The notes: a model not told the origin generated them from the sequence alone. A stretch of DNA of 64,000 bases from Sinorhizobium psoraleae (GCF_013283645.1 NZ_JABEKV010000003.1:682001-746000), one strand, 5' to 3'; counted from the first letter of the stretch, positions 33,541-43,198 are shown. Program-made: numbers and translations.

Positions 33541-34547
33541 CACACGCGCCCGTACTTAAAGTCGAGAACCTGCAGACGCGCTTCAAAAGCGTCCAGCGGG
33601 GCAAATATGTGCATGCAGTCGATGACGTCTCGCTCGAGCTTTACCCGGGCGAGATCGTCGGACTGGTGGGCGAATCCGGTTGTGGAAAGTCGACGCTCGG
33701 GCGAACCATCGTGGGGCTCGAGAAGGCGAGCGGCGGGCGGGTGTTGCTCGATGGAGTAGACCTCAGCGGACTTTCAGGAGCCGCATTGCGCAACAGTCGG
33801 CGGGCGCTCCAATACGTCTTCCAGGATCCATATTCATCTCTGAACGAGCGACAAACGGTTGGCGAGGCTCTCGATGAAGCGTTGCTCATCGGTGGCCTCA
33901 GGTCGCAGCACGAGCGAAATCGCCGGACCAAGGAACTGCTGGATCAGGTCGGCTTGACGCACGCGATCAAGGACCGTCACACCCGTGAGCTTTCGGGCGG
34001 CCAGCGCCAGCGCGTTGCCATTGCCCGATCGCTTGCGGTGAACCCGAGGGTGCTGATCTGCGACGAGCCGGTAAGCGCTCTCGATCTTTCCATCCGAGCG
34101 CAGGTGATGAACCTCTTCCTACGACTGCAGAGGGAGCTGGGCGTGGCATGCTTGTTTATCGCCCACGATCTTTCGCTGGTAAGGCAGGCGGCGTCACGCG
34201 TCTACGTGATGTATCTCGGCAAGATCGTGGAGCATGGGCCGTCCCAGGAGCTTTACGACCGTCCCAGCCATCCTTACTCGCAGATGCTGTTGGCGTCAGT
34301 TCCCGTGGTCGATCCACGAGTTGAAAAACTCCGTAGCGCACCATTGATGGTGGGAGAAGTACCCAGTCCGACGAGCCCCCCTTCCGGCTGCAGGTTCAGA
34401 ACCCGCTGTCCCCTCGCTTTCGACGAGTGCGCCCGAAGCACGCCGCCGTCATACGGTCTCTCGCCAGATCACAATGCTGCATGCGTTTTTGCCGCCGATC
34501 TTTACGGGGGCAAACGCTCGGCTCTCGTTCGCCAGGGCGCCGGATAA
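33537..34547 (+). CDS. ABC transporter ATP-binding protein, DppF/NikE type
   Basis: This 336-residue ATPase has Walker A GESGCGKST near 48, FQDPYSSLN, signature LSGGQRQRVAIARSL, Walker B VLICDEPVSALD and the OppF-type C-terminus GCRFRTRCPLAFDEC. Its ATG overlaps the stop of the first ATPase gene by 4 bp. It forms the heterodimeric motor with that protein. It ends the importer operon and converges on the receiver-cyclase gene 73 bp away. Confidence 0.88.
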   Translation: MTHAPVLKVENLQTRFKSVQRGKYVHAVDDVSLELYPGEIVGLVGESGCGKSTLGRTIVGLEKASGGRVLLDGVDLSGLSGAALRNSRRALQYVFQDPYSSLNERQTVGEALDEALLIGGLRSQHERNRRTKELLDQVGLTHAIKDRHTRELSGGQRQRVAIARSLAVNPRVLICDEPVSALDLSIRAQVMNLFLRLQRELGVACLFIAHDLSLVRQAASRVYVMYLGKIVEHGPSQELYDRPSHPYSQMLLASVPVVDPRVEKLRSAPLMVGEVPSPTSPPSGCRFRTRCPLAFDECARSTPPSYGLSPDHNAACVFAADLYGGKRSALVRQGAG

Positions 34548-34620
34548 TGCATCACTTTAGAACGTCGTCCCTATGCGCCAATCTAGCGGCGTACGATCTG
34601 CCGCCAATGTAGCTGGTCAT

Positions 34621-35868
34621 TCAAAGCGTAATTATCGTCGTCGTTTCGCCGTTCAGCAGACGCTTGAGGTGAAAGCTCGCAAGCCGGTCCTCCGCATTGC
34701 GACCAACCAGTGCGGCAAACGAAGCGAGTGCACCGGGGTCGCGGGCCTCGAGCTTTCCGAAGGCCTCCATGTAGGCCTGTGTTTCTGCGCTCGCATAAAC
34801 TGCGGCGTCAAGGGGCTCGAAAGCGCGGATCGGTTCGGCCCTGCCTCTGAGGAGGAGGTCGCCTACCGGCCGGCCGCGGAAATCCTGCGCCTTGGTGGCG
34901 AGGCTGCCGCTCACGCAAATGCGGGTGCCTAGCGTTTTGTTGGCCACTTCCAGGCGCGCGGCGACGTTGATCGTGTCGCCATAGGCGCTGTAGTCAAAAA
35001 ACCGTCCTCCGCCGAAATTCCCGACAACAGCCGTGCCGGCGTGCGCGCCGATCCGGGTGTCGCCAAGGATTATCCCTTTTCTACTCCAGTCTTCGCGGAA
35101 GGACCGCGCGAAGGCGTCGAGGGCGAGCGAACAGGCGACGGCGCGACCGGCATGATCCGGCTGGTCGGCAGGAGCCCCGAACAGCACGTGGAGCGCGTCG
35201 CCGATGATCTTTGCGACAGTACCGTCATGGGCGAACACGATGTCGGTCATGCCGACGATGTAATCATTGACGAGTGGTCCGAGCACGCTTGGCTCGATCG
35301 TCTCGACGAGCGTGGTGAAACCCGTCAGATCGGTAAAAAGTGAGGCAACCTCCCGGCGCGTGCCGCCAAGATCAAGGGTCTCGGCGCTGCTTGCCAGACG
35401 CTCGGCGAGATTAGGCGAGAAATAGCGGGAAAGCGACGCACGGGCCTGCTCGGCCGCCGACTGCCGGCGCTGTGCCTCACGCAGCGCTTCCACGTGGTGG
35501 ATCGTCTTGACGATCGTCGCCTCCAGATCCGGAAAATCGATCGGCTTCGTCACGAAATCATAAGCGCCGCGGTTCATCGCGGTTCGGATATTCGCCATAT
35601 CGCTGTAGGCGGAGACGATGATCGTGGACAACTCCGCGTCCCTCTCCTGAAGTTTCGCGAGCAGCGACAAGCCATCCATCCGCGGCATGTTGATATCGCT
35701 CAGCACCATGTCCACGTCCTGGTTTGCAGCCAGTACGGCCAAGGCCTCGACTCCGTCGCGGGCAAACAGAAAACGCAGCGTGCTGTCGCGGATCTGCCTC
35801 CGGAATTTTTGGACAAGCAGGCGCTCCAGGTCCGGCTCGTCGTCAACAACGAGTATGCTGGTGCTCAT
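34621..35868 (-). CDS. Receiver-adenylate cyclase response regulator
   Basis: This 415-residue cytoplasmic protein has an N-terminal receiver (Asp9/Asp10, phospho-acceptor Asp58, FVTKPID) joined by a coiled linker (about 125-165) to a class III cyclase. The cyclase has metal Asp180 (LFTDLTGF) and Asp224 (AKIIGD, with Lys220) and Asn301/Arg305 in [11 protein letters not shown], so a working cAMP-producing enzyme is predicted. A roughly 70-residue helical tail follows. It is the last gene of the four-GAF kinase operon; its ATG overlaps the lone receiver stop by 4 bp. Phosphorylation of the receiver probably sets cyclase activity. Confidence 0.87.
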   Translation of the reverse strand: MSTSILVVDDEPDLERLLVQKFRRQIRDSTLRFLFARDGVEALAVLAANQDVDMVLSDINMPRMDGLSLLAKLQERDAELSTIIVSAYSDMANIRTAMNRGAYDFVTKPIDFPDLEATIVKTIHHVEALREAQRRQSAAEQARASLSRYFSPNLAERLASSAETLDLGGTRREVASLFTDLTGFTTLVETIEPSVLGPLVNDYIVGMTDIVFAHDGTVAKIIGDALHVLFGAPADQPDHAGRAVACSLALDAFARSFREDWSRKGIILGDTRIGAHAGTAVVGNFGGGRFFDYSAYGDTINVAARLEVANKTLGTRICVSGSLATKAQDFRGRPVGDLLLRGRAEPIRAFEPLDAAVYASAETQAYMEAFGKLEARDPGALASFAALVGRNAEDRLASFHLKRLLNGETTTIITL

Positions 35869-36254
35869 GCGGCGCGCCCAATTCGCATGTCGATTTCTTC
35901 CCGTAGTGCGACGAAGTCGATCGGCTTGGTCAAAAGCGCTTCCGCGCCGCTTTCGAGAGCTCTCCGCTTCGTGTCCGCATCGCCGTAAGCGGTGATCATG
36001 ATCACCGGCACGTCAGGCCGTAAATTCCGTGCCTTCGGCAGCAGTTCGAGCCCGCTCATCCCCGGCATGTTGACGTCGGACAGTATGAGAATAAGCGTGA
36101 CGTCGACGGCATCGGCGATCCGCTCAAGCGCGGTTGGCGCCGACTGTGCAAACTCCATTGCGAAGCGGCCGGCGCGCAGGTCCCGGCGGAATTGCTGCCT
36201 GAAAAGCAACTCGATGTCAGGCTCGTCGTCGACCACCAGGATAAGGAGGCTCAT
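35865..36254 (-). CDS. Single-domain response regulator
   Basis: This 129-residue receiver-only protein has the acidic pair in [10 protein letters not shown], phospho-acceptor Asp in [15 protein letters not shown] near residue 59, Thr in MITAYGD and Lys in LLTKPIDF. Its opening and closing segments closely resemble the receiver of the adjacent cyclase gene, which suggests duplication. It overlaps the kinase gene upstream and the cyclase gene downstream by 4 bp each (ATGA), so the three proteins are made together. Confidence 0.9.
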   Translation of the reverse strand: MSLLILVVDDEPDIELLFRQQFRRDLRAGRFAMEFAQSAPTALERIADAVDVTLILILSDVNMPGMSGLELLPKARNLRPDVPVIMITAYGDADTKRRALESGAEALLTKPIDFVALREEIDMRIGRAA

Positions 36255-39200
36255 GATCTGCCCTCCGATTTTATGATCGCAGCGGCAATCCGCGGCAGCC
36301 GGATGCGAAACTCGGTATGGTGACCCGGTTCCGTGTCCACCTCGATTGAACCGGCATGCTGCTTGACGATGATGTCGTGGCTGAGCGAAAGGCCGAGCCC
36401 CGTGCCCTCGCCAGCAGGCTTGGTCGTGAAGAAGGGATTGAAGATCTTCTCTTTCACTTCCGGTGGAATGCCGAGCCCATTGTCGCGGATGATGATTTCA
36501 ACACTGTCTCCGAGGTTTCTGGTCACCGCGGCCAACTTCGGCTCGTACCCGTCGGCAGATTCGGAAGCCGCGCGTTTGCTGGTGGCATAGAAGCCATTGG
36601 AGATGAGATTGAGAAGCACACGTGTGATCTCTTGCGGGTAGAGGTCAATCTCGCCGGCTGCCGGATCGAAGGATTTCTCGAGCGTGATGTTGAAGCCCTG
36701 CTCCCCGGCACGGGCACCGTGATAAGCGAGATTGAGGCTCTCCTCGAGGATTGCATTGATATCGGCCGGCCTGTGCTCGCCCGCCCCTTGGCGTGAGTGC
36801 AGGAGCATGTTCTTGACGATCGAGTCGGCGCGCTTGCCGTGCTGGACGATCTTCTCAAGGTTGCCCCTGAGCATGGCAGTGAGTTCGTCGATCTCGGAGC
36901 GAGCGGCGCTGTCACCTACGGCGCCATCGAGCACTTGCTGCAACTCTTCGATCAATTCGACGGACAGCGCCGAGAAATTGTTGACGAAGTTCAACGGGTT
37001 TTTGATCTCGTGCGCAATTCCGGCGGTCAGCTGCCCGAGCGACGCGAGTTTCTCGGTCTGGATCAACCGGTCTTGGGCGGCCTTGAGCTCCTCCAGCGAC
37101 CGTGACAGTTCCTCGGTTCTCGACTGCACCTCCTGGAATAGGCGGACGTTTTCGATGGCGATCACGGCCTGGTCGGCGAAGGTCGACGCCAAGTCGACCT
37201 GTTTTTCGGTGAAGGGGCGCACGATCGAGCGGGTCAATGCGAGCACTCCGATCGGGCTGCCTTCGCGCAACAGCGGCACGCCGAGCACAGTGCGAAATCC
37301 CGCGAGCCTCTGTCCCTCGTGCAGCGCGTACTCGCGATCATCGAGGACGTCCGCGACCTGGACCGGCCGAACCTCAAGCAAGGTCCGCCCCACGATGGTG
37401 CCGCGTCCCGGCTCCAGCGGAAGAGCCCGAAGATATTGGCCGAATTCCTGCGAGAGGCCGTAGCTGGCGACCGGATAGTGCGCGTCACCCATCGGCCGCG
37501 TCATCGTTGCCATGTCGGCTTCGCAAAGACGGGCAGCGGACGTCACAAGAGTGTCGAGGACCGCCTGCAGGTCGAATGCGGAGCGGCTGATGACTTTCAG
37601 CACCTCAGCCGTCGCAGTCTGCTGCTCCAGCGCCTCGGTCAGTTCAGCGGTTCGCGCCGTCACTTCGTCGAACAGCCGCACATTCTCGATCGCGATTACG
37701 GCCTGGTCTGCAAAGGTCTGGACGAGCTCGATCTGCTTTTCTGTGAACGGCCTGACTTCTGTCCGGCGGATGACGAGCCCCCCGATCGCCTCCCGCTGCC
37801 GCATCAAAGGCACCGCCAAAATTGTGCGGTGGCCCATGCGTGCGGCCATCATGTGGCCGTCCGGAAACTCGTCGGGAGTGGCGCTCAGATCAGGCACATG
37901 GATGGGCCTTCGGTCCACCACGGCCCGGCCCGTGACCCAGTTCCGTGATATCGGCCAGCCTGGGAAATCGATTGGAATCGGCCCATGATGCGCCCTGACA
38001 TAAAGAGTATCCCCGTCCTTCAGGAATATTGCCGAGTCGTAAGCGTCGCAGAGTTGCGCTGCGGACTCGACCAAGGTGTCGAGCACGGCCTGAAGGTCGA
38101 ACGGCGACCGGTTGATTACCTTGAGCACATCCGCTGTCGCAGTCTGCTGCTGTAGCGAGTCCTTCAGCTCAAGGTTTCTTTTTTCCAGATCGGTAAACAG
38201 CCGAACATTCTCGATCGCTATCGCCGCCTGATCGGCAAAGGTCTGCAGGAGTTCGACTTGCCGATCAGGAAACACTCCGGGCTGGGTTCGCGCGACGACG
38301 ATGGTTCCGATCGGCCTGCCGTCGCGCATGATCGGTACCGCGACCAGGCTTCGGTAGTTCACGGACTGGACGCCAAGGGCGGTGTGGGCCTGATACTCAG
38401 GATCGGCGAGCCGGTCCGGTATCTGCTCCACCGATCGGCTGAGGATCGAACGCCCCGCGGCACTGCCTCGATCAGGCGGGGCCGGAAACATCGCGCGCAC
38501 CGCCTCGACGCCCTCCGGCTCCAGCCGGTGATACGCCACGAAGTGCAGAAGTTCGCCATCGTAACGGAACACGTGGCAGAACTGCGCTCCGCAAAGTCTG
38601 GCGGCACGCAACGCTATGGTGTCGAACACCGGCTGTATGTTGGTGGGCGAGGTCGAGATGACGCGCAGGATTTCGCTTGTCGCGGTCTGCTGTTCGAGCG
38701 CTTCTTTGATCTCTCGATTGCGCGTCTGCGCCTCCTCGAAAAGGCGGACGTTCTCTATGGCGATCACCGCCTGATCGGCGAAGGTTTGCAGTAACTCGAC
38801 CTGCCGCTCTGGAAAGAATCCGACAGCGCGTCGAGTGACGGCGAGTGATCCGATCGGACGTCCTTTCCGCACCAGCGGCACGCCGATGGCGCTGCGGTAG
38901 GACACGATTTTCGCCAGCGAGAGCATCCGGTAATCAGCGTCGGCAAAAACATCGGGAACTTGCTCGATGGCGCCGCTGATGAAGGCCCGTCCTGTGACAT
39001 TGCCTGTATTTGGTTGCTGCGGAAAATTGGCACGTACCGCTTCGATGCCTTCGCCCGAAATGCCGTGATAGGCAACAGGGTGCAGGAGGTCTCCGTCGAA
39101 CCGGAAAACGAAGCAGAACTCTGCGCCGCACAGCCTCGCGGCGTTTTGCGCTATCGCATCGAACACCGGCTGTATGTCGGTGGGCGAGGTCGAGATGACG

Positions 39201-39301
39201 CGCAGGATTTCGCTTGTCGCGGTCTGCTGTTCGAGCGCTTCGCCAAGCTCCCGCTCCAGCAATTCCATCTGACGTCCGATGCTGAGGCTCGACTCCTCCA
39301 C
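36251..39301 (-). CDS. Soluble sensor histidine kinase with four GAF domains
   Basis: This 1016-residue protein has no membrane segment. Four GAF domains are each introduced by the same helical linker, close to EALEQQTATSEILRVIS, and each ends QTFADQAVIAIENVRLF. A DHp domain with the phosphorylatable His in GIAHEIKNPLNFVNNFS and an HATPase domain with DNGLGIP and GTGLGLS follow. The start is proposed as GTG 39301 after GGGGGG; a GTG at 39376 would add 25 Arg/Gly-rich residues. It probably senses small ligands or redox through GAF domains and phosphorylates the receiver and receiver-cyclase encoded after it. Confidence 0.85.
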   Translation of the reverse strand: MEESSLSIGRQMELLERELGEALEQQTATSEILRVISTSPTDIQPVFDAIAQNAARLCGAEFCFVFRFDGDLLHPVAYHGISGEGIEAVRANFPQQPNTGNVTGRAFISGAIEQVPDVFADADYRMLSLAKIVSYRSAIGVPLVRKGRPIGSLAVTRRAVGFFPERQVELLQTFADQAVIAIENVRLFEEAQTRNREIKEALEQQTATSEILRVISTSPTNIQPVFDTIALRAARLCGAQFCHVFRYDGELLHFVAYHRLEPEGVEAVRAMFPAPPDRGSAAGRSILSRSVEQIPDRLADPEYQAHTALGVQSVNYRSLVAVPIMRDGRPIGTIVVARTQPGVFPDRQVELLQTFADQAAIAIENVRLFTDLEKRNLELKDSLQQQTATADVLKVINRSPFDLQAVLDTLVESAAQLCDAYDSAIFLKDGDTLYVRAHHGPIPIDFPGWPISRNWVTGRAVVDRRPIHVPDLSATPDEFPDGHMMAARMGHRTILAVPLMRQREAIGGLVIRRTEVRPFTEKQIELVQTFADQAVIAIENVRLFDEVTARTAELTEALEQQTATAEVLKVISRSAFDLQAVLDTLVTSAARLCEADMATMTRPMGDAHYPVASYGLSQEFGQYLRALPLEPGRGTIVGRTLLEVRPVQVADVLDDREYALHEGQRLAGFRTVLGVPLLREGSPIGVLALTRSIVRPFTEKQVDLASTFADQAVIAIENVRLFQEVQSRTEELSRSLEELKAAQDRLIQTEKLASLGQLTAGIAHEIKNPLNFVNNFSALSVELIEELQQVLDGAVGDSAARSEIDELTAMLRGNLEKIVQHGKRADSIVKNMLLHSRQGAGEHRPADINAILEESLNLAYHGARAGEQGFNITLEKSFDPAAGEIDLYPQEITRVLLNLISNGFYATSKRAASESADGYEPKLAAVTRNLGDSVEIIIRDNGLGIPPEVKEKIFNPFFTTKPAGEGTGLGLSLSHDIIVKQHAGSIEVDTEPGHHTEFRIRLPRIAAAIIKSEGRS
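38622..38704. repeat. 83-bp direct repeat in the GAF-kinase gene, copy 1
   Basis: This stretch matches 39159-39241 with one mismatch in 83 bp. It encodes the linker before the second GAF domain. Near identity at the DNA level, synonymous sites included, points to recent duplication or gene conversion. Confidence 0.85.
39159..39241. repeat. 83-bp direct repeat in the GAF-kinase gene, copy 2
   Basis: This is the partner of 38622-38704, encoding the linker before the first GAF domain. The other two linkers (before GAF 3 and GAF 4) are related in protein but diverged in DNA. Confidence 0.85.
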
Positions 39302-39642
39302 CTTGCGCCCCCCTTTTGCGCTCTGCAGGCGACCGGCTCGGTGACGAGCCCCTACAGTCCGCCCTCCGGGCCCCACACCCCACGCCTTAGCCGGTGACGG
39401 CAGACCGAAGAGAATACCCCATCTGACCGGCTGTGACGAGGATTAGCTCCTGCTGCAACACGGTATATCAGTTATGTCTAACAGATTCGCATTCTCGGCG
39501 TTTAGGGCAAGAAAACGCCCTTTATGCCTGGTCTTTCCTTCGAAAGTTCGGCCGATGGCGCAACCGACGAGCCATTGCCACGGAACAAACCTGCCGATAA
39601 GCGGTTGGCTGTCGGAAGGGACAATCAATTGGAGAACTTCCG
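39302..39642. other. Divergent intergenic region, GAF kinase versus Q-rich protein
   Basis: No gene is supported here. It holds the stress-type promoter at 39582-39606 for the rightward gene. The hairpin GGGC-GTTT-type sequences near 39505-39530 (AGGGCAAG/CGCCCTTT) are weak. The promoter of the leftward kinase operon should also lie here but is not obvious. Confidence 0.5.
39582..39606 (+). promoter_or_regulatory. RpoE2/EcfG-type general stress promoter
   Basis: GGAAC (39582-39586), an 18-bp spacer, then TT (39605-39606) match the GGAAC-N18-TT consensus of the Sinorhizobium RpoE2 (EcfG) stress sigma factor. It lies 37 bp before the ATG of the Q-rich secreted protein. Short consensus, so chance is possible, but position and spacing are exact. 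Confidence 0.55.
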
Positions 39643-40416
39643 ATGACGAGTATTCTCATCAAGAGTGCAGTTGCCTTGGGCCTCGGCGTCGCGTGCAGTC
39701 CAGCCTTCGCGCAAACGGAGCAGCCGGCGCAGGGCCAATCCAGCGATTGCCCCGCCGGAACGGAATGCCCGCAGGGCGGGGCACAACAGGGTCAACAGCC
39801 TGATGCTCAAGGAGGAACAGGCCAACCGGATCCTGGGCAGGCGGGTGAGGGCCAGCAGCAACAGACGCCTGATCAACAGCAGCCGACCGACCAAGGGGGC
39901 GCCGGCCAGCAACAACCGGACCAGCAGCAGGACCAGCAGGGCGAGACTGGCACGACCCCGCAGCCGGATCAGGGCGGCTCGCAAACCGAGCAGCAGGGCA
40001 CCGATCAGCAGCAGGGCACCGATCAGCAGCAGGGCACAGACCAGCAGCAGCCCGCACAGGGTGAACAGCAGCCGTCGCAAGGGGAATCGGAACAACCCGC
40101 CCAAGGCGAAACCCAGCCGTCACAGCAGCAGGGTCAGACATCCGGTTCATCCGGCGACGTTAACGTGACGGTGGAGCAGAAGACCGAAATCACCCAGGTC
40201 ATAAAGGAAGAAAACGTCGAACCCATCGACGTTGATTTCGACGTGTCCGTGGGGGTAGCGGTTCCCGAGACCGTCAAGGTCAAGCTGAAACCGGTTCCGA
40301 CGCGCATCGTGAAGATCGTACCGGAGTACGAAGGCTACCTGTTCTTCGTGCTGGCAGACGGCCGGATTGCCATCGTGGACCCGTCGTCGCTGGAGATCGT
40401 GATCATCATCGCGTAG
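39643..40416 (+). CDS. Secreted Gln/Gly/Pro-rich protein with DUF1236-like C-terminus
   Basis: This 257-residue protein has a signal peptide (1-23, cleavage after AFA). A low-complexity region (about 25-165) is rich in Gln, Gly, Pro and Thr and includes three GTDQQQ units. A folded tail follows: a beta-rich acidic stretch (NVTVEQKTEITQVI) and a C-terminal segment ending DGRIAIVDPSSLEIVIII, the pattern of DUF1236 proteins of rhizobia. The two Cys near 36 and 42 could pair. A periplasmic or surface stress protein is a fair guess because of the GGAAC-N18-TT promoter. Function unknown. Confidence 0.8.
   Translation: MTSILIKSAVALGLGVACSPAFAQTEQPAQGQSSDCPAGTECPQGGAQQGQQPDAQGGTGQPDPGQAGEGQQQQTPDQQQPTDQGGAGQQQPDQQQDQQGETGTTPQPDQGGSQTEQQGTDQQQGTDQQQGTDQQQPAQGEQQPSQGESEQPAQGETQPSQQQGQTSGSSGDVNVTVEQKTEITQVIKEENVEPIDVDFDVSVGVAVPETVKVKLKPVPTRIVKIVPEYEGYLFFVLADGRIAIVDPSSLEIVIIIA
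39991..40044 (+). repeat. Three 18-bp tandem repeats inside the Q-rich gene
   Basis: The unit CAGCAGGGCACCGATCAG occurs twice exactly and once with substitutions, encoding QQGTDQ-type units. Copy number may vary between strains by slippage. Confidence 0.8.
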
Positions 40417-40429
40417 CACCTTGCCAGGA

Positions 40430-40455
40430 GGTCCACCTGGCTTACCGGGTGGACC
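40430..40455. terminator. Stem-loop after the Q-rich protein gene
   Basis: GGTCCACC pairs with GGTGGACC across a 10-nt loop, 14 bp after the stop codon. No T-run follows, so it may be a Rho-assisted end or stabiliser rather than an intrinsic terminator. Confidence 0.45.
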
Positions 40456-40494
40456 ATCCAACTTCTCCAAGGATACCCGGCCCCGGCGGTCGGT

Positions 40495-40511
40495 CACCCG
40501 GCCGCCGGGTG
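40495..40511. terminator. Stem-loop after the molybdenum hydroxylase operon
   Basis: CACCCGG-CCG-CCGGGTG is a perfect 7-bp stem, 9 bp past the stop codon of the large hydroxylase subunit on the minus strand. The two convergent genes here each have their own hairpin. Confidence 0.45.
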
Positions 40512-40519
40512 TGCAGGGA

Positions 40520-42736
40520 TCAGGCATTGAGCGATTTTGCAAACGGCATGACGCGGATCCGCTTGCCGAGCGCCTTGTAAGCTGCGTTTGCAACGGCTGG
40601 GCCGATCGGCGGAACGCCGGGCTCGCCGATGCCCGAGGGCGGATTTGCGGAGGGCACGATGTGAACCTCGACCTTCGGCATCGCATCGATCCTCAGCGGC
40701 GTGTACATGTCGAAATTGCCCTGGTCGACCTTGCCATCCGTCAGCGTGATTTCCTCACCCAGTATGGCGCCCAGCCCGAAACCAATGCCGCCCTCGACCT
40801 GCGCCCGGACCTGGTCGGGATTGATTGCCAGTCCGCAGTCCACGGCAGCGACGACGCGCTCGACCTTGATGCCGCCATTCCCATCGCTCGAAACCTCGGC
40901 GATCTCGGCCACGACGGAGCCGAAGCTTTCGGCGATAGCGACGCCGCGGAAGCGGCCTTCGGCGAGTGGCTTCTCCCATTCCGCCTTTTCGGCCGCGAGC
41001 TTGAGGACCTTCGCGTGACGCGAGTCCGGTTCGAGCATGGAGAGGCGGAACTCGACCGGATCACTTCCCGCCGCCTCGGCCACCTCGTCGAGGAAAGTTT
41101 CTGCCGCGAAGGCGGTGTGGGTCGAGCCGACGGAGCGCCACCACAGGACCGGAACGCCGACGTCGGTCGTCGTAAGCCCGACCGTCTGGTTCGGAATGGC
41201 GTAGGGCAGGTTGTGGGCGCCTTCGACCGAAGTCGGGTCGACGCCATTCTGGATCATGCCCTGGAAGGCGGTCTTCGCCACGATAGACTGGCCGACGATA
41301 TGATCGTCCCAAGCCACGAGCTTTCCGTTCTCGTCTAGCCCGGCCTTGAGGCTGTGCACATAGGCGGGCCGATAGCGGCCGGCGTGCATGTCGTCCTCGC
41401 GGGTCCATTGCACCTTTACAGGCGCGCGGAACCCGATGGCCTTGGCCGCATAGACGGACTCAACGACGACATCGCCGTCGAACACCGCCCGCCGGCCGAA
41501 GCTGCCGCCGGACTTCATGACATTGAGGCGCACTTTTTCCGGAGCAATGCCAGCAATCTCGGCGGAAAGGCGCTGATAGACGTCCGGGAACTGATGCCCG
41601 CCCCAGACCTCGAGCGTGCCGTCCTCGTTCATGCGCGCGACCGCGTTCAAGGGCTCCATCGCCGCATGAGCGAGATAGGGGAATTCGAAGCTTCCCTCGA
41701 TGACCTTTGCGGCGCTCGCGAAGGCGGCTTCGGCGTCGCCGTCCTTGCGGGCGACCGCCGCCGGCGGTTTCTTGGCCAGGTCGCGGTACATGGACATGAG
41801 CTCATCCGTGCCGCGTTTTTCCGCCGCCGTTTCGTCCCATTCGACGGTGACGGCGTCACGGCCCTTGATCGCCACCCACATGTGCTCGCCGATCACGGCG
41901 ATGCCGCGCGGCGTTTCGACGACGTCGACCACGCCCTTGAGAGCCTTTGCGGCCGAAGCATCGAAGGACTTCACCTTCGCTCCGAAAAACGGCGGATGGA
42001 TCATCACCGCCGTCAGCATGCCGGGAAGCTTGACGTCGATCGTGTACTGCTCCGTGCCGTTGGCCTTACGGGCGCTGTCGAAGCGTTTCAGCCCGGCATT
42101 GCCGATAAGTTTCCAATCCGACGGTTGCTTGAGCGGTACATCGGCCGGTACCGGCATGGTTGCCGCCTTGGCGACGAAGACGCCGAAACCGCCGCTCTTG
42201 CCGGACGGGTGTGACAGGACGCCGTTTTCGACAGTGATCTCCGCTGCGCCGACGCCCCATTCGGAGGCGGCGGCGGCGACCAGCATGGCGCGGGCCGCAG
42301 CCCCCGCCTTGCGATAACGTTCCCAGGACGAAGCCATGGAAGTGGAGCCGCCGGTGCCCTGGAGGGCGCCACCAAAGGCGATATTGCCGTAGACCTTCAC
42401 ATTGCCGGCGGCACCGATCACGTCGATCGTAGACCAGTCGGCGTCGAGTTCCTCGGCGACGAGCGTGGCAATACCGTTGTAGGAGCCCTGACCCATTTCG
42501 AACTGGGAGGAGAGCACAGTCACCTTTCCATCCCCATCGATCGTCAGGTAGGGCGAAAAGGAATGCGCCTCGCCCGTGCTCGTCGTTTCGGCGGCGGCCG
42601 CTGGCGATGCTGCCAGCAGGCGATAGCCGACGGCGATTCCGGTACCGGCCGCGAGCGCGCCGAGCAGGAACTGCCGCCGCGACGCCTCGATCCGGGCGGT
42701 GGGAAGGGCAACCGATTGCATCAGTTTCGGGATCAT
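40520..42736 (-). CDS. Molybdopterin-binding hydroxylase subunit (IorB/aldehyde dehydrogenase type), Tat-exported
   Basis: This 738-residue large subunit belongs to the xanthine dehydrogenase family, IorB-like branch. A Tat signal is clear ([15 protein letters not shown], residues 19-33). Family motifs include [20 protein letters not shown] near 78, GGSFGRR near 415, and the C-terminal catalytic-Glu region [17 protein letters not shown] near 710. It oxidises an aldehyde or N-heterocycle using Mo-cofactor, with electrons passing to the 2Fe-2S subunit encoded 3 bp upstream. No third cytochrome subunit gene is adjacent. Substrate unknown. Confidence 0.88.
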   Translation of the reverse strand: MIPKLMQSVALPTARIEASRRQFLLGALAAGTGIAVGYRLLAASPAAAAETTSTGEAHSFSPYLTIDGDGKVTVLSSQFEMGQGSYNGIATLVAEELDADWSTIDVIGAAGNVKVYGNIAFGGALQGTGGSTSMASSWERYRKAGAAARAMLVAAAASEWGVGAAEITVENGVLSHPSGKSGGFGVFVAKAATMPVPADVPLKQPSDWKLIGNAGLKRFDSARKANGTEQYTIDVKLPGMLTAVMIHPPFFGAKVKSFDASAAKALKGVVDVVETPRGIAVIGEHMWVAIKGRDAVTVEWDETAAEKRGTDELMSMYRDLAKKPPAAVARKDGDAEAAFASAAKVIEGSFEFPYLAHAAMEPLNAVARMNEDGTLEVWGGHQFPDVYQRLSAEIAGIAPEKVRLNVMKSGGSFGRRAVFDGDVVVESVYAAKAIGFRAPVKVQWTREDDMHAGRYRPAYVHSLKAGLDENGKLVAWDDHIVGQSIVAKTAFQGMIQNGVDPTSVEGAHNLPYAIPNQTVGLTTTDVGVPVLWWRSVGSTHTAFAAETFLDEVAEAAGSDPVEFRLSMLEPDSRHAKVLKLAAEKAEWEKPLAEGRFRGVAIAESFGSVVAEIAEVSSDGNGGIKVERVVAAVDCGLAINPDQVRAQVEGGIGFGLGAILGEEITLTDGKVDQGNFDMYTPLRIDAMPKVEVHIVPSANPPSGIGEPGVPPIGPAVANAAYKALGKRIRVMPFAKSLNA

Positions 42737-42739
42737 GGC

Positions 42740-43198
42740 TCAGGCCTCCAGACGCTTTGCGGCTTCGTGAATGCCGGCACGGATTCGATGATAGGTGGCG
42801 CAACGACAGAGATTGCCCGACATGGCCGCGTCGATGTCCGCGTCGGTGGGTTTCTGATTGGTCGTCAGGAGGTCCGTTGCAGACATGATCTGGCCCGACT
42901 GACAGTAGCCGCACTGGGGAACGTCGAGATCGGCCCAGACCGCCTGCACCGTTTCGGCAACCTTCCCCTTCAGCCCCTCGATTGTCGTCACCTTGGCCCC
43001 TTCGATGTCACCGATGAAGGTTTGACAGGACCGTACCGGCGAGCCGTCCACATAGACCGTGCAGGCTCCGCATTGCGCCATGCCGCAGCCGAATTTCGTT
43101 CCGGTCAGCCCGACAAGGTCGCGGATAACCCAGAGAAGCGGCATATCCGCTTCGGCGTCGAACGTATGTTCGACACCGTTGATCGTAACATTCACCAT
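42740..43198 (-). CDS. 2Fe-2S subunit of molybdenum hydroxylase (IorA-like)
   Basis: This 152-residue electron-transfer subunit has two 2Fe-2S clusters: the plant-ferredoxin type CGMAQCGACTVYVDG plus a later Cys (residues 38-58) and the C-terminal pair CGYCQSGQ and CRCATYHRI. It has no signal peptide of its own and would be carried across the membrane by its Tat-dependent partner. The gene starts the operon, with an AGGAGAAC site before the ATG, and ends 3 bp before the large-subunit start. Confidence 0.92.
   Translation of the reverse strand: MVNVTINGVEHTFDAEADMPLLWVIRDLVGLTGTKFGCGMAQCGACTVYVDGSPVRSCQTFIGDIEGAKVTTIEGLKGKVAETVQAVWADLDVPQCGYCQSGQIMSATDLLTTNQKPTDADIDAAMSGNLCRCATYHRIRAGIHEAAKRLEA

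Noticed and set aside
40430-40511. Intrinsic terminators between the convergent Q-rich and hydroxylase genes
   Set aside because: Two good stems are present but neither has a T-run, so I list them as stem-loops with low confidence rather than proven intrinsic terminators.
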